Part shown: positions 1 through 5,548 of the stretch, piece by piece
How the letters are laid out: every line of letters begins with the position of its first letter
Position numbering within the stretch: position 1 is the first letter of the stretch
Virus record (IMG/VR): IMGVR_UViG_3300050821_004857
Coordinates: 1 to 24,137 of that record
DNA length: 24,137 nucleotides
Origin: a virus
Reading direction: 5' to 3' (one strand)
The notes under the pieces: model-generated
The model's input: only the letters and a program-made list of their open reading frames with translations
The model's database searches: none
Told to the model about the DNA's origin: nothing
Translations under genes and position numbers: made by a program

Positions 1-1114
1 CGCGCCAGAGCACGTCGTGCCCGCCCGCGTGGTCGGGAAAATCGAGCGCATAGCTCGCGAGGTCGATCGTGGACGCGAGGTCGAGCCCGGCGTAACACTC
101 GCGTTTGTCAAGGTCAGCGGCCTGGCCGGGCGCGTTATCCCAGACGGCGAGGTCGATCGCGCGGCCCGCTTGCTGCGATTGCTGATTGAGCCGGTATTGC
201 CGGAACGCGCGCTCGGCCGCGGGGTTCTCGATCGCCTTAGCGCACTCTGCGCGCAGTATCCGCGGGTCGAGATAGTCGCCGAGCGCCGGGTTCGCCAGCT
301 TCCAAACGCGCTCGTCTGTCCAGTCGGCGTCGAGCGGCACGCTATGCAGCACGACCAGCCGCGAGCGGTCTAGCTCGGGATCTTCGATCACGCGCTCGGA
401 CCATGCGCGCTCGCTGGCGGCGAACCCGCTCGGGTCGTTATCGGCCGTGGTCGCGAGCACGAGCACGGGTTGCGCCCGCGTGCCGAACCCGGTTCGCAGC
501 GCGTCGTATAGATTCCGGTCGGGTTGGGTCAACAGCTCATCGATATAGGCGCCGTGCGGGCCGACGCCGAGCGCGCCGAGCGCATCGCCCGCGGTCACGG
601 CGAAGACGCTCGCGGTCTGCTCATCGATGATCCGGCGCGCCGCTTTGGCGATCGCCAGCCGCGCCGCGAGGATCGGCGACAGTTGCACCATGCGGACGGC
701 GACCAGATACGCGAGCGCCGCTTGATCCTTATCGAGCGCCAAACCGTAAATCTCGGCGGATTCCTCGTCGTCGGCGCAGAGCAGGTAAAGCATGATCCCG
801 GCGATCAGCTCGGTTTTGCCGTTTTTGCGGCCCGTGCTCAGATAAAACTCTCGGTAGCGGCGGACGTAGCGCTGCCATCCGGCGTCGAATTCGACCGTGC
901 CGAACAGCGGCACGATAACCTCGTCGCGTTCCCAGTCGGCCGGGATGAAAGCGCGCCGAGCCCAATCGCCCTTAGTGTGAACGAGCAGCTCGGTAAAAAA
1001 CGCGAGCGCGTGCCGCCAGCGCGGGCGGCACAGATGCTCGCCGCGGCGCATACAGACGTCGCCATCGAACACGCGGCGGCACGGCGGGAATCGGCGCCGA
1101 TCGGCTCGGGCCAT
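1..1114 (-). CDS. terL: Terminase large subunit (TerL), 3' end beyond the left edge
   Basis: This is the packaging motor ATPase and nuclease that drives phage DNA into the prohead. The 371 visible residues hold a Walker A-like motif LSTGRKNGKT at about residues 92-101, a Walker B-like GAYIDEL near 188-194, a coupling motif ATT at 221-223, and the start of the nuclease domain (GLDLAST, first acidic residue) close to the window edge. The rest of the nuclease domain lies outside. ATG at 1114 is the first start after an in-frame TGA only two codons upstream, so the N-terminus is well fixed; no strong ribosome site is visible. TerS lies two genes upstream (2018-2482), the usual packaging order. 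The fold assignment is firm; the subfamily (Terminase_1-like) is inferred from motif spacing. Confidence 0.93.
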   Translation of the reverse strand, partial: MARADRRRFPPCRRVFDGDVCMRRGEHLCRPRWRHALAFFTELLVHTKGDWARRAFIPADWERDEVIVPLFGTVEFDAGWQRYVRRYREFYLSTGRKNGKTELIAGIMLYLLCADDEESAEIYGLALDKDQAALAYLVAVRMVQLSPILAARLAIAKAARRIIDEQTASVFAVTAGDALGALGVGPHGAYIDELLTQPDRNLYDALRTGFGTRAQPVLVLATTADNDPSGFAASERAWSERVIEDPELDRSRLVVLHSVPLDADWTDERVWKLANPALGDYLDPRILRAECAKAIENPAAERAFRQYRLNQQSQQAGRAIDLAVWDNAPGQAADLDKRECYAGLDLASTIDLASYALDFPDHAGGHDVLWR

Positions 1115-1268
1115 AGCTCATAATGCCGTCCCGCCGGAATGCCCGCCAGAGCGCGCCCCGTTCGCGCCTACCGGCCCGGCGCTAATGGTCACTTATGAGC
1201 GGACCCGGCTCGATCTCGGGCCGTTAGAGCCCCGCTTAGCGCCGCGCACGATACGATCGGCGGTAAGT

Positions 1269-1307
1269 GCCCGCGCCCCTTCGGTTTGGTCCCTTCGGGG
1301 CGCGGGC
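1269..1307 (-). promoter_or_regulatory. Hairpin presenting the GAAGGGACCAA motif in its loop
   Basis: Perfect 11-bp inverted repeat GCCCGCGCCCC (1269-1279) with GGGGCGCGGGC (1297-1307) and a 17-base loop. On the minus strand the loop carries GAAGGGACCAA (1286-1296), the same 11 bases that precede four genes here. No ATG, GTG or TTG follows within the usual distance, so it is not acting as a simple ribosome-binding site. There is no T-tract, so an ordinary intrinsic terminator is uncertain. Confidence 0.6.
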
Positions 1308-1424
1308 GCGGCTAGCGGCGGCTCGGTCGGCAATCGAGCCGCGGGGGAATCCGAGACTGGCGGTACTCGCGGGCAAGTGCTCGGATCGCGCGGATTGGCG
1401 GGCAGACCGCAGGCACGACGACGA

Positions 1425-1455
1425 GCCCCGGCCGGGCTACGTTCCCGGCCGGGGC
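1425..1455 (-). terminator. 12-bp GC hairpin downstream of the 104-aa gene
   Basis: Perfect stem GCCCCGGCCGGG (1425-1436) and CCCGGCCGGGGC (1444-1455) with a 7-base loop, about 65 bases past the stop of the 1522-1836 gene. It is very stable and symmetric, so it could act in both directions. No T-tract follows on either strand, as is common for hairpin terminators in high-GC actinobacteria. The terminator role is inferred. Confidence 0.5.
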
Positions 1456-1504
1456 CGTCTAGCGAGCGCCCGCCGTTGCATGGGGACCGGCGGGCTCGGT
1501 CAGT

Positions 1505-1533
1505 CGCGGGCGCGCGCCGGGCTAGCGCCCGCG
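1505..1533 (-). terminator. 9-bp hairpin spanning the stop codon of the 104-aa gene
   Basis: Perfect stem CGCGGGCGC (1505-1513) and GCGCCCGCG (1525-1533) with an 11-base loop. The TAG stop at 1522-1524 lies in the loop. It may terminate or stabilise the transcript end together with the hairpin at 1425-1455. Confidence 0.35.
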
Positions 1534-1836
1534 CCCTACGCGGGTCGTGATCGAGTGCGCCGTAAACTGCCGAATCATGTAATCGCCCGCCAGCGCCGCC
1601 GCCAGATGTTCCGGCAGATGCTCGCGCAGGTCGGCGAGCGCGTTCGCCTCGCCCTCGATCCCGAATTCGCGCCCGTAGGCTTGCCGGTCATCGGGCGTGA
1701 TCTTAAACGTGATCTCGCAGATAACCCAGCTCGGCCGGGCCAGATCGAGCGGCTCGGCTTCGGGGTCGTGCGGCTCGTGCGGATCGCACGGCTCGGGCAG
1801 CTCGGGCACGGCGGCGCCCGCATCGCTACTCATCAT
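1522..1836 (-). CDS. Hypothetical 104-aa protein between TerS and TerL
   Basis: I do not recognise a family. The protein begins MMSSDAG and has an acidic, proline-rich N-terminal third. A compact region with alternating hydrophobic residues follows (WVICEITFKI, about 38-47), then helical segments and the C-terminal sequence MIRQFTAHSITT. No membrane segment or metal site is visible. ATG 1836 (or the next codon) is chosen because the GAAGGGACCAA motif ends 5 bases upstream. Its place between the two terminase genes suggests a packaging or head-related accessory, but nothing in the sequence proves this. Hairpins follow its stop. Confidence 0.75.
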   Translation of the reverse strand: MMSSDAGAAVPELPEPCDPHEPHDPEAEPLDLARPSWVICEITFKITPDDRQAYGREFGIEGEANALADLREHLPEHLAAALAGDYMIRQFTAHSITTRVGRGR

Positions 1837-1841
1837 GACGG

Positions 1842-1852
1842 TTGGTCCCTTC
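1842..1852 (-). promoter_or_regulatory. Start-associated motif copy for the 104-aa gene
   Basis: Minus strand reads CGGAAGGGACCAACCGTC before ATG at 1836. The GGAAGG part can pair only partly with the actinobacterial anti-Shine-Dalgarno, while the conserved ACCAACC part is not explained by ribosome binding. Confidence 0.7.
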
Positions 1853-1967
1853 CGGTAATCAGCCCGTCGCGAGTGCGCGACCGGCGGTTACGAGAATACG
1901 GCTAGCGGCGCGCCGAAACTGCCCGAACGCGCGCAGACCAAACCCGGCCCGCTAACGTAGCTGATCA

Positions 1968-2017
1968 GCGAGCCCGCGCGGTCTGGTCGGTTGGTCCCTT
2001 CCGGCGCGCGGGCTCGC
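1968..2017 (-). promoter_or_regulatory. 13-bp hairpin after terS with the GAAGGGACCAA motif in its loop
   Basis: Perfect stem GCGAGCCCGCGCG (1968-1980) and CGCGCGGGCTCGC (2005-2017), starting one base after the terS stop codon (2018-2020). The 24-base loop contains the motif (1991-2001) in the minus-strand sense. No start codon lies close downstream; the next gene begins 130 bases further on, behind its own copy. It could be a terminator, an anti-terminator or a protein-binding RNA hairpin. Confidence 0.6.
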
Positions 2018-2482
2018 CTAACTCAACAGCCGCCCGGCCGACAGACCGCCGCCGATCGCGTGCTCGACCTTAAGCGGCTGCCGCGCCGATGGCGTGAACC
2101 CAAACTCGCGAGCCCACATGCGGACCGCCGCGGACGCATCGCGCACCATCGCGACCGCCGGGTTTTTACGCGGCCCCGGATCGCCGTCCCGCCCGGCCAC
2201 GATCGGCCCGGTCGCCTCGACCTCGCGCACGAGCCGCGCCAGCAACGCGACCGATTCGCAATACGCCGCCAGCGCCGAAGCGTCGACCGCCTTAGCCGTC
2301 CCCATCGCGACCAGATCGGGCAGCACGCGCCGCCATTCCTCACGCGCGCCCGCGGTCAGCCAATCGGGCTCGGTCGGCAGCTCATCACGCGGGCGCGGCT
2401 CATCACGGTTGATCCGATACGGCCGGTCGCCCTTAAGCACCCTAAGCGCGGTCGGCGTCGGCGCCGGTCCCGACCTACCCAT
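2018..2482 (-). CDS. terS: Terminase small subunit, P27 family
   Basis: TerS recognises phage DNA and hands it to TerL for cutting and packaging. This 154-aa protein has the features of the P27 family: LKGDRPYRINRDEPRP near residues 16-31, a W-containing segment after it, a helical core with AREEWRRVLPDL and DASALAAYCES, then KNPAVAMVRDA and the C-terminal FGFTPSAR. Length is typical. The start ATGGGTAG overlaps the stop of the upstream 67-aa gene by 8 bases. It is followed at once by a motif-bearing hairpin. TerL is not the next gene: a 104-aa gene and a long gap intervene. Confidence 0.9.
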   Translation of the reverse strand: MGRSGPAPTPTALRVLKGDRPYRINRDEPRPRDELPTEPDWLTAGAREEWRRVLPDLVAMGTAKAVDASALAAYCESVALLARLVREVEATGPIVAGRDGDPGPRKNPAVAMVRDASAAVRMWAREFGFTPSARQPLKVEHAIGGGLSAGRLLS

Positions 2483-2678
2483 GGTCGCGCCCGAGCGCGA
2501 GCAGCACGTTAACGTCGCCCTCGCGCAGCTCGGCGGTAAGCGTCACCTGACCGGGCGAATACTCGACCGTGAGCGCCCGCCCATCCGGCAGCGCCCGCGT
2601 ATCCCTGATCACGCGCGGGAATTCCTCGCCCGCGATCACGAGCGGATCGCCGCTCAGATCGAACGTCGCGCTACCCAT
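2475..2678 (-). CDS. Hypothetical 67-aa protein upstream of terS
   Basis: Small acidic protein starting MGSATFDLSGD with several short beta-like segments (RALTVEYSPGQVTLTAEL at about 38-55) and the C-terminal sequence NVLLALGRDHG. No known motif or membrane helix. Both ends overlap neighbours by 8 bases, and both junctions use the same 8-base sequence ATGGGTAG, indicating translational coupling with terS and the zinc-ribbon gene. Function unknown; the packaging-module position is the only clue. Confidence 0.75.
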   Translation of the reverse strand: MGSATFDLSGDPLVIAGEEFPRVIRDTRALPDGRALTVEYSPGQVTLTAELREGDVNVLLALGRDHG

Positions 2679-3225
2679 GATCGCCGCCCGCCCCGAACAG
2701 CGGCTCGCCCCGGACCCATCGGCTTATAGGGCTCGCCGGGTCCGCCAGCGTGCCGACCGGGCGCGTCCAATCGTGGCAGTTGCCGCAATAGCCCTCGCGG
2801 ACGTCGTCCGGGTTATGGCTGGTCATGCCACAGCGCGGGCACGTAAACGAGTCGCCGAGCGCCTCGCCGATACCCGCCACGATCCGGGGCCGAAGCCAAG
2901 ACCAGAGATTGACCGTGCACGCGCAGCGATCCGGGCAATCCGGCCCGGTCATCGGGCACGCGGCGCGCAGGTCGAGCACGGCGCCGCCGGGCAGCTCGCC
3001 GCGAACCCGCTCGATCTCGCGCGCCATCGTGCCGCCGGGGTCGGCGAGCCGCATCGCCTCGACCAGATCGCGGGACGGCGACCGCAACCCGAGCGCCCGC
3101 CGAACCGCCTCGATCGCGGTCGCAAAACGGGAACCGCCGCCCGCCGCGCGGTGTCTCGTTTTGTCAACCTTTGTCAACGCGCCGAGCGCCCCGGCCTGGC
3201 CGAGCCCGCCATCGCCGCAGGTCAC
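2671..3225 (-). CDS. Zinc-ribbon protein, 184 aa, unknown function
   Basis: A cysteine-rich protein. The C-terminal half has CPRC and CGNC about 17 residues apart, a classic four-cysteine zinc ribbon. Before it is a second cluster (CPMTGPDCPDRCACT) that could bind another zinc. The middle contains a helical stretch, RDLVEAMRLADPGG. GTG at 3225 is chosen because it forms a GTGA overlap with the stop of the 48-aa gene; the frame is open further upstream but that part reads as low-complexity arginine-rich shadow. The final sequence overlaps the 67-aa gene by 8 bases. A nucleic-acid-binding role in packaging or transcription is an inference only. Confidence 0.75.
   Translation of the reverse strand: MTCGDGGLGQAGALGALTKVDKTRHRAAGGGSRFATAIEAVRRALGLRSPSRDLVEAMRLADPGGTMAREIERVRGELPGGAVLDLRAACPMTGPDCPDRCACTVNLWSWLRPRIVAGIGEALGDSFTCPRCGMTSHNPDDVREGYCGNCHDWTRPVGTLADPASPISRWVRGEPLFGAGGDHG
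3160..3178 (-). repeat. Tandem GTTGACAAA pair inside the zinc-ribbon gene
   Basis: Minus strand carries GTTGACAAA twice with a 10-base period, an AT-rich island in a GC-rich gene. Each copy contains TTGACA, the consensus -35 hexamer, but no matching -10 is placed 16-18 bases downstream. Confidence 0.4.
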
Positions 3226-3368
3226 AGCGCGCCGAGCCGCCCGAGCGCGTGCAATACGCGACAGAGCACGCGCCGCGAGCAATACAGCGACCCCGGCCGC
3301 GCAGGTCGGCACAGACAGCCGATGCAGACCACGACGAGCCGCTCGTCGCCCTCGACCTCGCCGGGCAT
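3222..3368 (-). CDS. 48-aa cysteine-rich mini-protein (putative zinc knuckle)
   Basis: This short frame was found by reading the gap between larger genes. It begins MPGEVEGDERLVVV and then has CIGCLC (residues 15-20), YC at 29-30 and a further cysteine at 36, a spacing that suits one bound zinc ion. The stop TGA overlaps the GTG start of the 184-aa zinc-ribbon gene (GTGA), so the two are coupled and perhaps work together. A purine-rich GGGATGGGGG precedes the ATG. No family recognised; DNA- or protein-binding is inferred. Confidence 0.65.
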   Translation of the reverse strand: MPGEVEGDERLVVVCIGCLCRPARPGSLYCSRRVLCRVLHALGRLGAL

Positions 3369-3389
3369 CGGCGCCCCCATCCCATCCGA

Positions 3390-3635
3390 TCACGGGTCGC
3401 CCCCGATCTTCCCATCGCCGCACGGATCGCCCGGCCCGGTCCGCACGCCGCCGGGCGGCAGACCGATCGAGCCGAGCGCGGTCGCCATCTGCGCGAGCAT
3501 GAGCCCGAGCGCGGCGCCGATCTGTTCGGCTGCCGCGGCGAGCTGGCGGCCGAAGTCTGGCGGCACGAGCGGCGTCGGCGCCCCCGAACCCGGCGCAACC
3601 CTCGCGCGGCTCTGTCGGCTGTGCGGTCCGCTCAT
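3390..3635 (-). CDS. Hypothetical 81-aa protein with an alanine-rich helix
   Basis: Starts MSGPHSRQS and has one clear amphipathic to hydrophobic segment (about residues 30-57, FGRQLAAAAEQIGAALG then LMLAQMATALGSIGL), followed by a glycine/proline-rich tail. The segment is too interrupted for a confident membrane helix and may be a coiled or packing helix. A strong purine site (GGGGGGTGAG) touches the ATG. It lies between the HNH gene and the 48-aa gene. Function unknown. Confidence 0.65.
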   Translation of the reverse strand: MSGPHSRQSRARVAPGSGAPTPLVPPDFGRQLAAAAEQIGAALGLMLAQMATALGSIGLPPGGVRTGPGDPCGDGKIGGDP

Positions 3636-3656
3636 CTCACCCCCCGGCCCGCGGGG

Positions 3657-4112
3657 TCACCCCCCACCCATCCGAGCGCCGACCGAGCCGAGCGGGGCCG
3701 ACGTCGTCACGAGCCGCAGCGCCCGAGCGCGTTCGGCCCTCTGCGCCGAGATCGGCGCGATTGCCGTTCCCGACAGCACAGCGCCGAGCCGCCGGATCGC
3801 GCGTGCTTTCGCCGCTTCGGCTTGCGTGAACCGCTCGTGACAACCCGAGCAGAGCGAGACGAGCAGCTCGTCGGCTTCGACGTGTCGCGCTACGTGATGC
3901 ACTTCGGTTGCGGGCGCGCCGCAGGATCGGCAGCGGTGCCCATCGCGGGCGAGTATCCGGGCTTGGGTTGCGGCCCATCCGGGCGGCATCACGCGGCCCG
4001 GCGTGCCATCGGCCCAGCGGTTAGCGTGCGGGTGGTCTGCGCATCGGCCGTGGTCTGTTTGGGTGGCCGGGCATCCGGGGTTGGTGCATCCGGTCGGGGC
4101 GCGGGTAGGCAT
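3657..4112 (-). CDS. HNH endonuclease
   Basis: HNH nucleases next to terminase genes commonly assist cutting of the packaged DNA concatemer. The 151-aa protein has an N-terminal cysteine/histidine cluster (CTNPGCPATQTDHGRCADH) and the core WAATQARILARDGHRCRSCG, then EVHHVARHV, then LCSGCHERFT: two CxxC-type zinc pairs bracketing the catalytic HH and final H. The residue aligned with the usual Asn before the second zinc pair appears to be Leu (DELLVSLC), a possible deviation from the classic H-N-H triad. Start ATG overlaps the upstream stop as TAATG. A C-terminal helical tail follows. Confidence 0.88.
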   Translation of the reverse strand: MPTRAPTGCTNPGCPATQTDHGRCADHPHANRWADGTPGRVMPPGWAATQARILARDGHRCRSCGAPATEVHHVARHVEADELLVSLCSGCHERFTQAEAAKARAIRRLGAVLSGTAIAPISAQRAERARALRLVTTSAPLGSVGARMGGG

Positions 4113-4495
4113 TAGCGGCGGCGGCGATGGGCCGTGCCCGTGCGGGTCGAGCGGCGGGCCGGGGTCGAGCGGCGGCGGGCCGTGGTCGAGCGATGGGCCG
4201 AGCTACGGCGGGCGGCGGCGAGCGCGTTTGATACCGAGCCGTAGCGTTTGCGTAGCCTCGCCTCGATCGCCGACCGGCTCGACGCCGTGTTGCGCTGTGA
4301 TGCTCGGCCGAGCGCGGCGCGGACGTGCCGCGGGTCGATCGGATAGCTCGGGCGCTTGCCTCGATCTTTCCCGGCGCCGCGCGGGTAGGCATAGTTCGCG
4401 GTCTTCCACGAGCGGGTGACGCCGACGCCGTACATGCGGCGACCGCGCGCCGATAGGGTCGCGCGGCTGGCGGTCCGGGCTCGCCGGGTAGTCAC
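4112..4495 (-). CDS. Basic 127-aa protein with a DUF6582-like segment
   Basis: The centre reads YPRGAGKDRGKR, then SYPIDPRHVRAALGRASQ and a basic helix (RSAIEARLRKRYG). This pattern (YPID...HARAAL.RV.Q...) is typical of a small segment seen in phage maturation-protease and stand-alone phage proteins (DUF6582-like); the match is from memory. The C-terminal 35 residues are almost only Arg, Ser, Thr, Ala and His, encoded by imperfect DNA repeats, and suggest nucleic-acid binding. The start is a GTG at 4495; a start at the later Met (MYGVG) is possible. The TAATG overlap couples it to HNH. Confidence 0.65.
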   Translation of the reverse strand: MTTRRARTASRATLSARGRRMYGVGVTRSWKTANYAYPRGAGKDRGKRPSYPIDPRHVRAALGRASQRNTASSRSAIEARLRKRYGSVSNALAAARRSSAHRSTTARRRSTPARRSTRTGTAHRRRR

Positions 4496-4530
4496 GGGCT
4501 CTAGTCTGCCCTGCGGGCGGCGGCGAGGTC

Positions 4531-4592
4531 TAGACGGCAGCGTGCCCGCCGCCGATGGGGGGGTTATCAGCGGCGGGCACGCGGCCCGTCTA
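4531..4592 (-). terminator. Long hairpin between early operon end and packaging module
   Basis: Perfect 13-bp stem GCGTGCCCGCCGC (4540-4552) and GCGGCGGGCACGC (4570-4582), extended by a second helix TAGACGG/CCGTCTA at its base. The 17-base loop contains seven consecutive G on the plus strand. It begins at the stop codon of the 4590-5075 gene, so it is best read as the early operon terminator, and it separates two modules. The outer 4496-4589 gap holds nothing else. Confidence 0.65.
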
Positions 4593-5075
4593 GGGCATCA
4601 TGCGGGGCGGTCGGGCGGCGGTCAGGATGACGTGCCAGTCGTGCCCCTGCGCCACGAGCCCGGCGTGATCCATGCAGACGGCAACGCCGCCGATGATCGT
4701 ATCGGCGGCGGGCGCCTCGCCGGGCTCGGCGTACAGATGCACGGCGCAGTAAATCGCCGGGCGGTCGGGCTCGCCGCCGTCCCGCTCGATCGCCGATTCG
4801 ATCCGGCGGGCGATCTCGTGCCATGCCCGCCCGTCGCCGTGCTGCCCGTGGTCGGTCGCCAGCTCGGCGGCCGAGCGCAGCGCCCGCGCGGCGGCGAGCG
4901 CGGTATTCCCGGTTAGGACCACGCGCCGCCCGGCGAGCCGGGCGGCGGCGGTCTGGAGTGTCTCGACGGCGTCGACCGCGGCGACCGGATCGCCGATCAT
5001 GCGCTCGGCGAATAGCCGCTCGGCGAGGTCGCGCAGCGCTTCGGCGAGTTGCTCGTTCGTGCGCTGATCGGTCAC
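4590..5075 (-). CDS. Hypothetical 161-aa early protein, last gene of its operon
   Basis: Not recognised. Begins VTDQRTNEQLAEALRDLAERL and is helical with many Ala/Arg/Glu residues up to about residue 95. A more beta-rich C-terminal part follows, containing IYCAVHLYAEPGEAP, TIIGGVAVCMDHAGL and GHDWHVILT, with scattered Cys/His but no clear metal motif. GTG 5075 is supported by its GTGA overlap with the upstream stop; the frame upstream is an arginine-rich shadow. The terminator hairpin begins at its stop codon. Confidence 0.7.
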   Translation of the reverse strand: MTDQRTNEQLAEALRDLAERLFAERMIGDPVAAVDAVETLQTAAARLAGRRVVLTGNTALAAARALRSAAELATDHGQHGDGRAWHEIARRIESAIERDGGEPDRPAIYCAVHLYAEPGEAPAADTIIGGVAVCMDHAGLVAQGHDWHVILTAARPPRMMP

Positions 5076-5311
5076 GGCGGCGACTCGGCGTCGATCCGGG
5101 CGGCGGCGGCGCGCAGCGACCCGGCGAGGTTGTCGGCGAGCGTGCGCGCGGTTTCGGCGATGACGGCGGGCTCGATCCATTCGCCCGTGATCTCGGCGAC
5201 TAGAGCGATCTTGATCGACGGCGTGCCGCCGGGGCCGGGTTCCTCATCGCCCCGGACCACGTCGACCGATACCCGCTCGTGCGGCGCGTGCCCATCGGCG
5301 GCGGCGGTCAT
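5072..5311 (-). CDS. Hypothetical 79-aa protein
   Basis: Begins MTAAADGHAPHERVSVDVVRGDEE. It has a beta-type segment (PSIKIALVAEITGEWIEP) followed by one long amphipathic helix (AVIAETARTLADNLAGSLRAAAARI). The pattern looks like a small soluble protein with a helix able to pair. ATG 5311 overlaps the upstream stop (ATGA), and its own stop overlaps the next GTG. No family recognised. Confidence 0.7.
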   Translation of the reverse strand: MTAAADGHAPHERVSVDVVRGDEEPGPGGTPSIKIALVAEITGEWIEPAVIAETARTLADNLAGSLRAAAARIDAESPP

Positions 5312-5511
5312 ACGTGCCGCCAGTCGGCGAGGTAGGTTGCGGCGCGGATCGGCTCGGCGCAGCCCGCGCAGACCGCGATCAGCGGGTAAGCGGTCGGGTC
5401 GAGCAGCGATGCGGGCTCGCTCGTTACGGTCCGCTTGACGCTCGCGGGGTCGGGTCGGCACTCGTGATCGAGCCCGCCCGCTAGGACGGTTAGGGTTGGT
5501 CTTCCGCTCAT
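5308..5511 (-). CDS. Hypothetical 67-aa protein behind a start-associated motif
   Basis: Begins MSGRPTLTVLAGGLDHEC and has a CAGC pair near residues 49-52 (VCAGCAEPIRAATYLADW), which with the earlier Cys/His could form a small zinc site. ATG 5511 is chosen because the motif GAAGGGACCAA ends 8 bases upstream. The first coding bases contain a degenerate second copy (GGAAGACCAACC, about 5493-5504), so motif-like sequence lies on both sides of the start codon. ATGA overlap with the next gene. Function unknown. Confidence 0.7.
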   Translation of the reverse strand: MSGRPTLTVLAGGLDHECRPDPASVKRTVTSEPASLLDPTAYPLIAVCAGCAEPIRAATYLADWRHV

Positions 5512-5519
5512 GTTGGGGG

Positions 5520-5530
5520 TTGGTCCCTTC
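5520..5530 (-). promoter_or_regulatory. Start-associated motif copy for the 67-aa gene
   Basis: Minus strand reads CGGAAGGGACCAACCCCCAAC before ATG at 5511. It lies in the short gap after the stop of the DUF3846-like gene, so it may allow independent translation of the downstream set 4590-5511. Confidence 0.7.
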
Positions 5531-5548
5531 CGGTCGTGCTGTAGTCGG

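Larger units (their letters stand above)
1115..1521. other. Gene-free, hairpin-rich stretch upstream of terL
   Basis: No convincing reading frame lies here on either strand; the long plus-strand frames are GC-driven shadows. The stretch holds two long perfect inverted repeats (1269-1307 and 1425-1455), and a third (1505-1533) straddles its right boundary. In a window where most genes overlap, 407 untranslated bases just ahead of terL is exceptional. It could be a regulated untranslated leader, a terminator/processing region, or part of the packaging-recognition region. I saw no cos-like or promoter consensus that decides between these. Confidence 0.7.

Noticed and set aside
524-1123. Long plus-strand frame of 199 codons opposite terL
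   Set aside because: It lies antisense to a clear terminase with Walker motifs; the protein is Arg/Ala-rich without any domain, as expected from GC-rich shadow frames.
1183-1260. Possible tRNA-like fold
   Set aside because: No T-loop GGTTCRA sequence, no acceptor stem pairing and no plausible anticodon arm could be found.
1185-1905. Plus-strand frames in the gap upstream of terL
   Set aside because: Composition is low-complexity Arg/Ala/Gly, there is no ribosome site, and they run through strong hairpins and antisense to the 104-aa gene.
3160-3178. Full sigma-70-type promoter at the TTGACA pair
   Set aside because: No -10-like hexamer at 16-18 bases from either TTGACA, so only the repeat is reported.
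2671-3423. Longer 250-aa version of the zinc-ribbon gene
   Set aside because: The extra N-terminus is Arg-rich and overlaps the whole 48-aa gene; the GTGA overlap at 3222-3225 supports the shorter start.
2569-3840. 423-codon plus-strand frame
   Set aside because: Antisense to five well-coupled leftward genes; it shows Pro/Arg/Ser shadow composition only.
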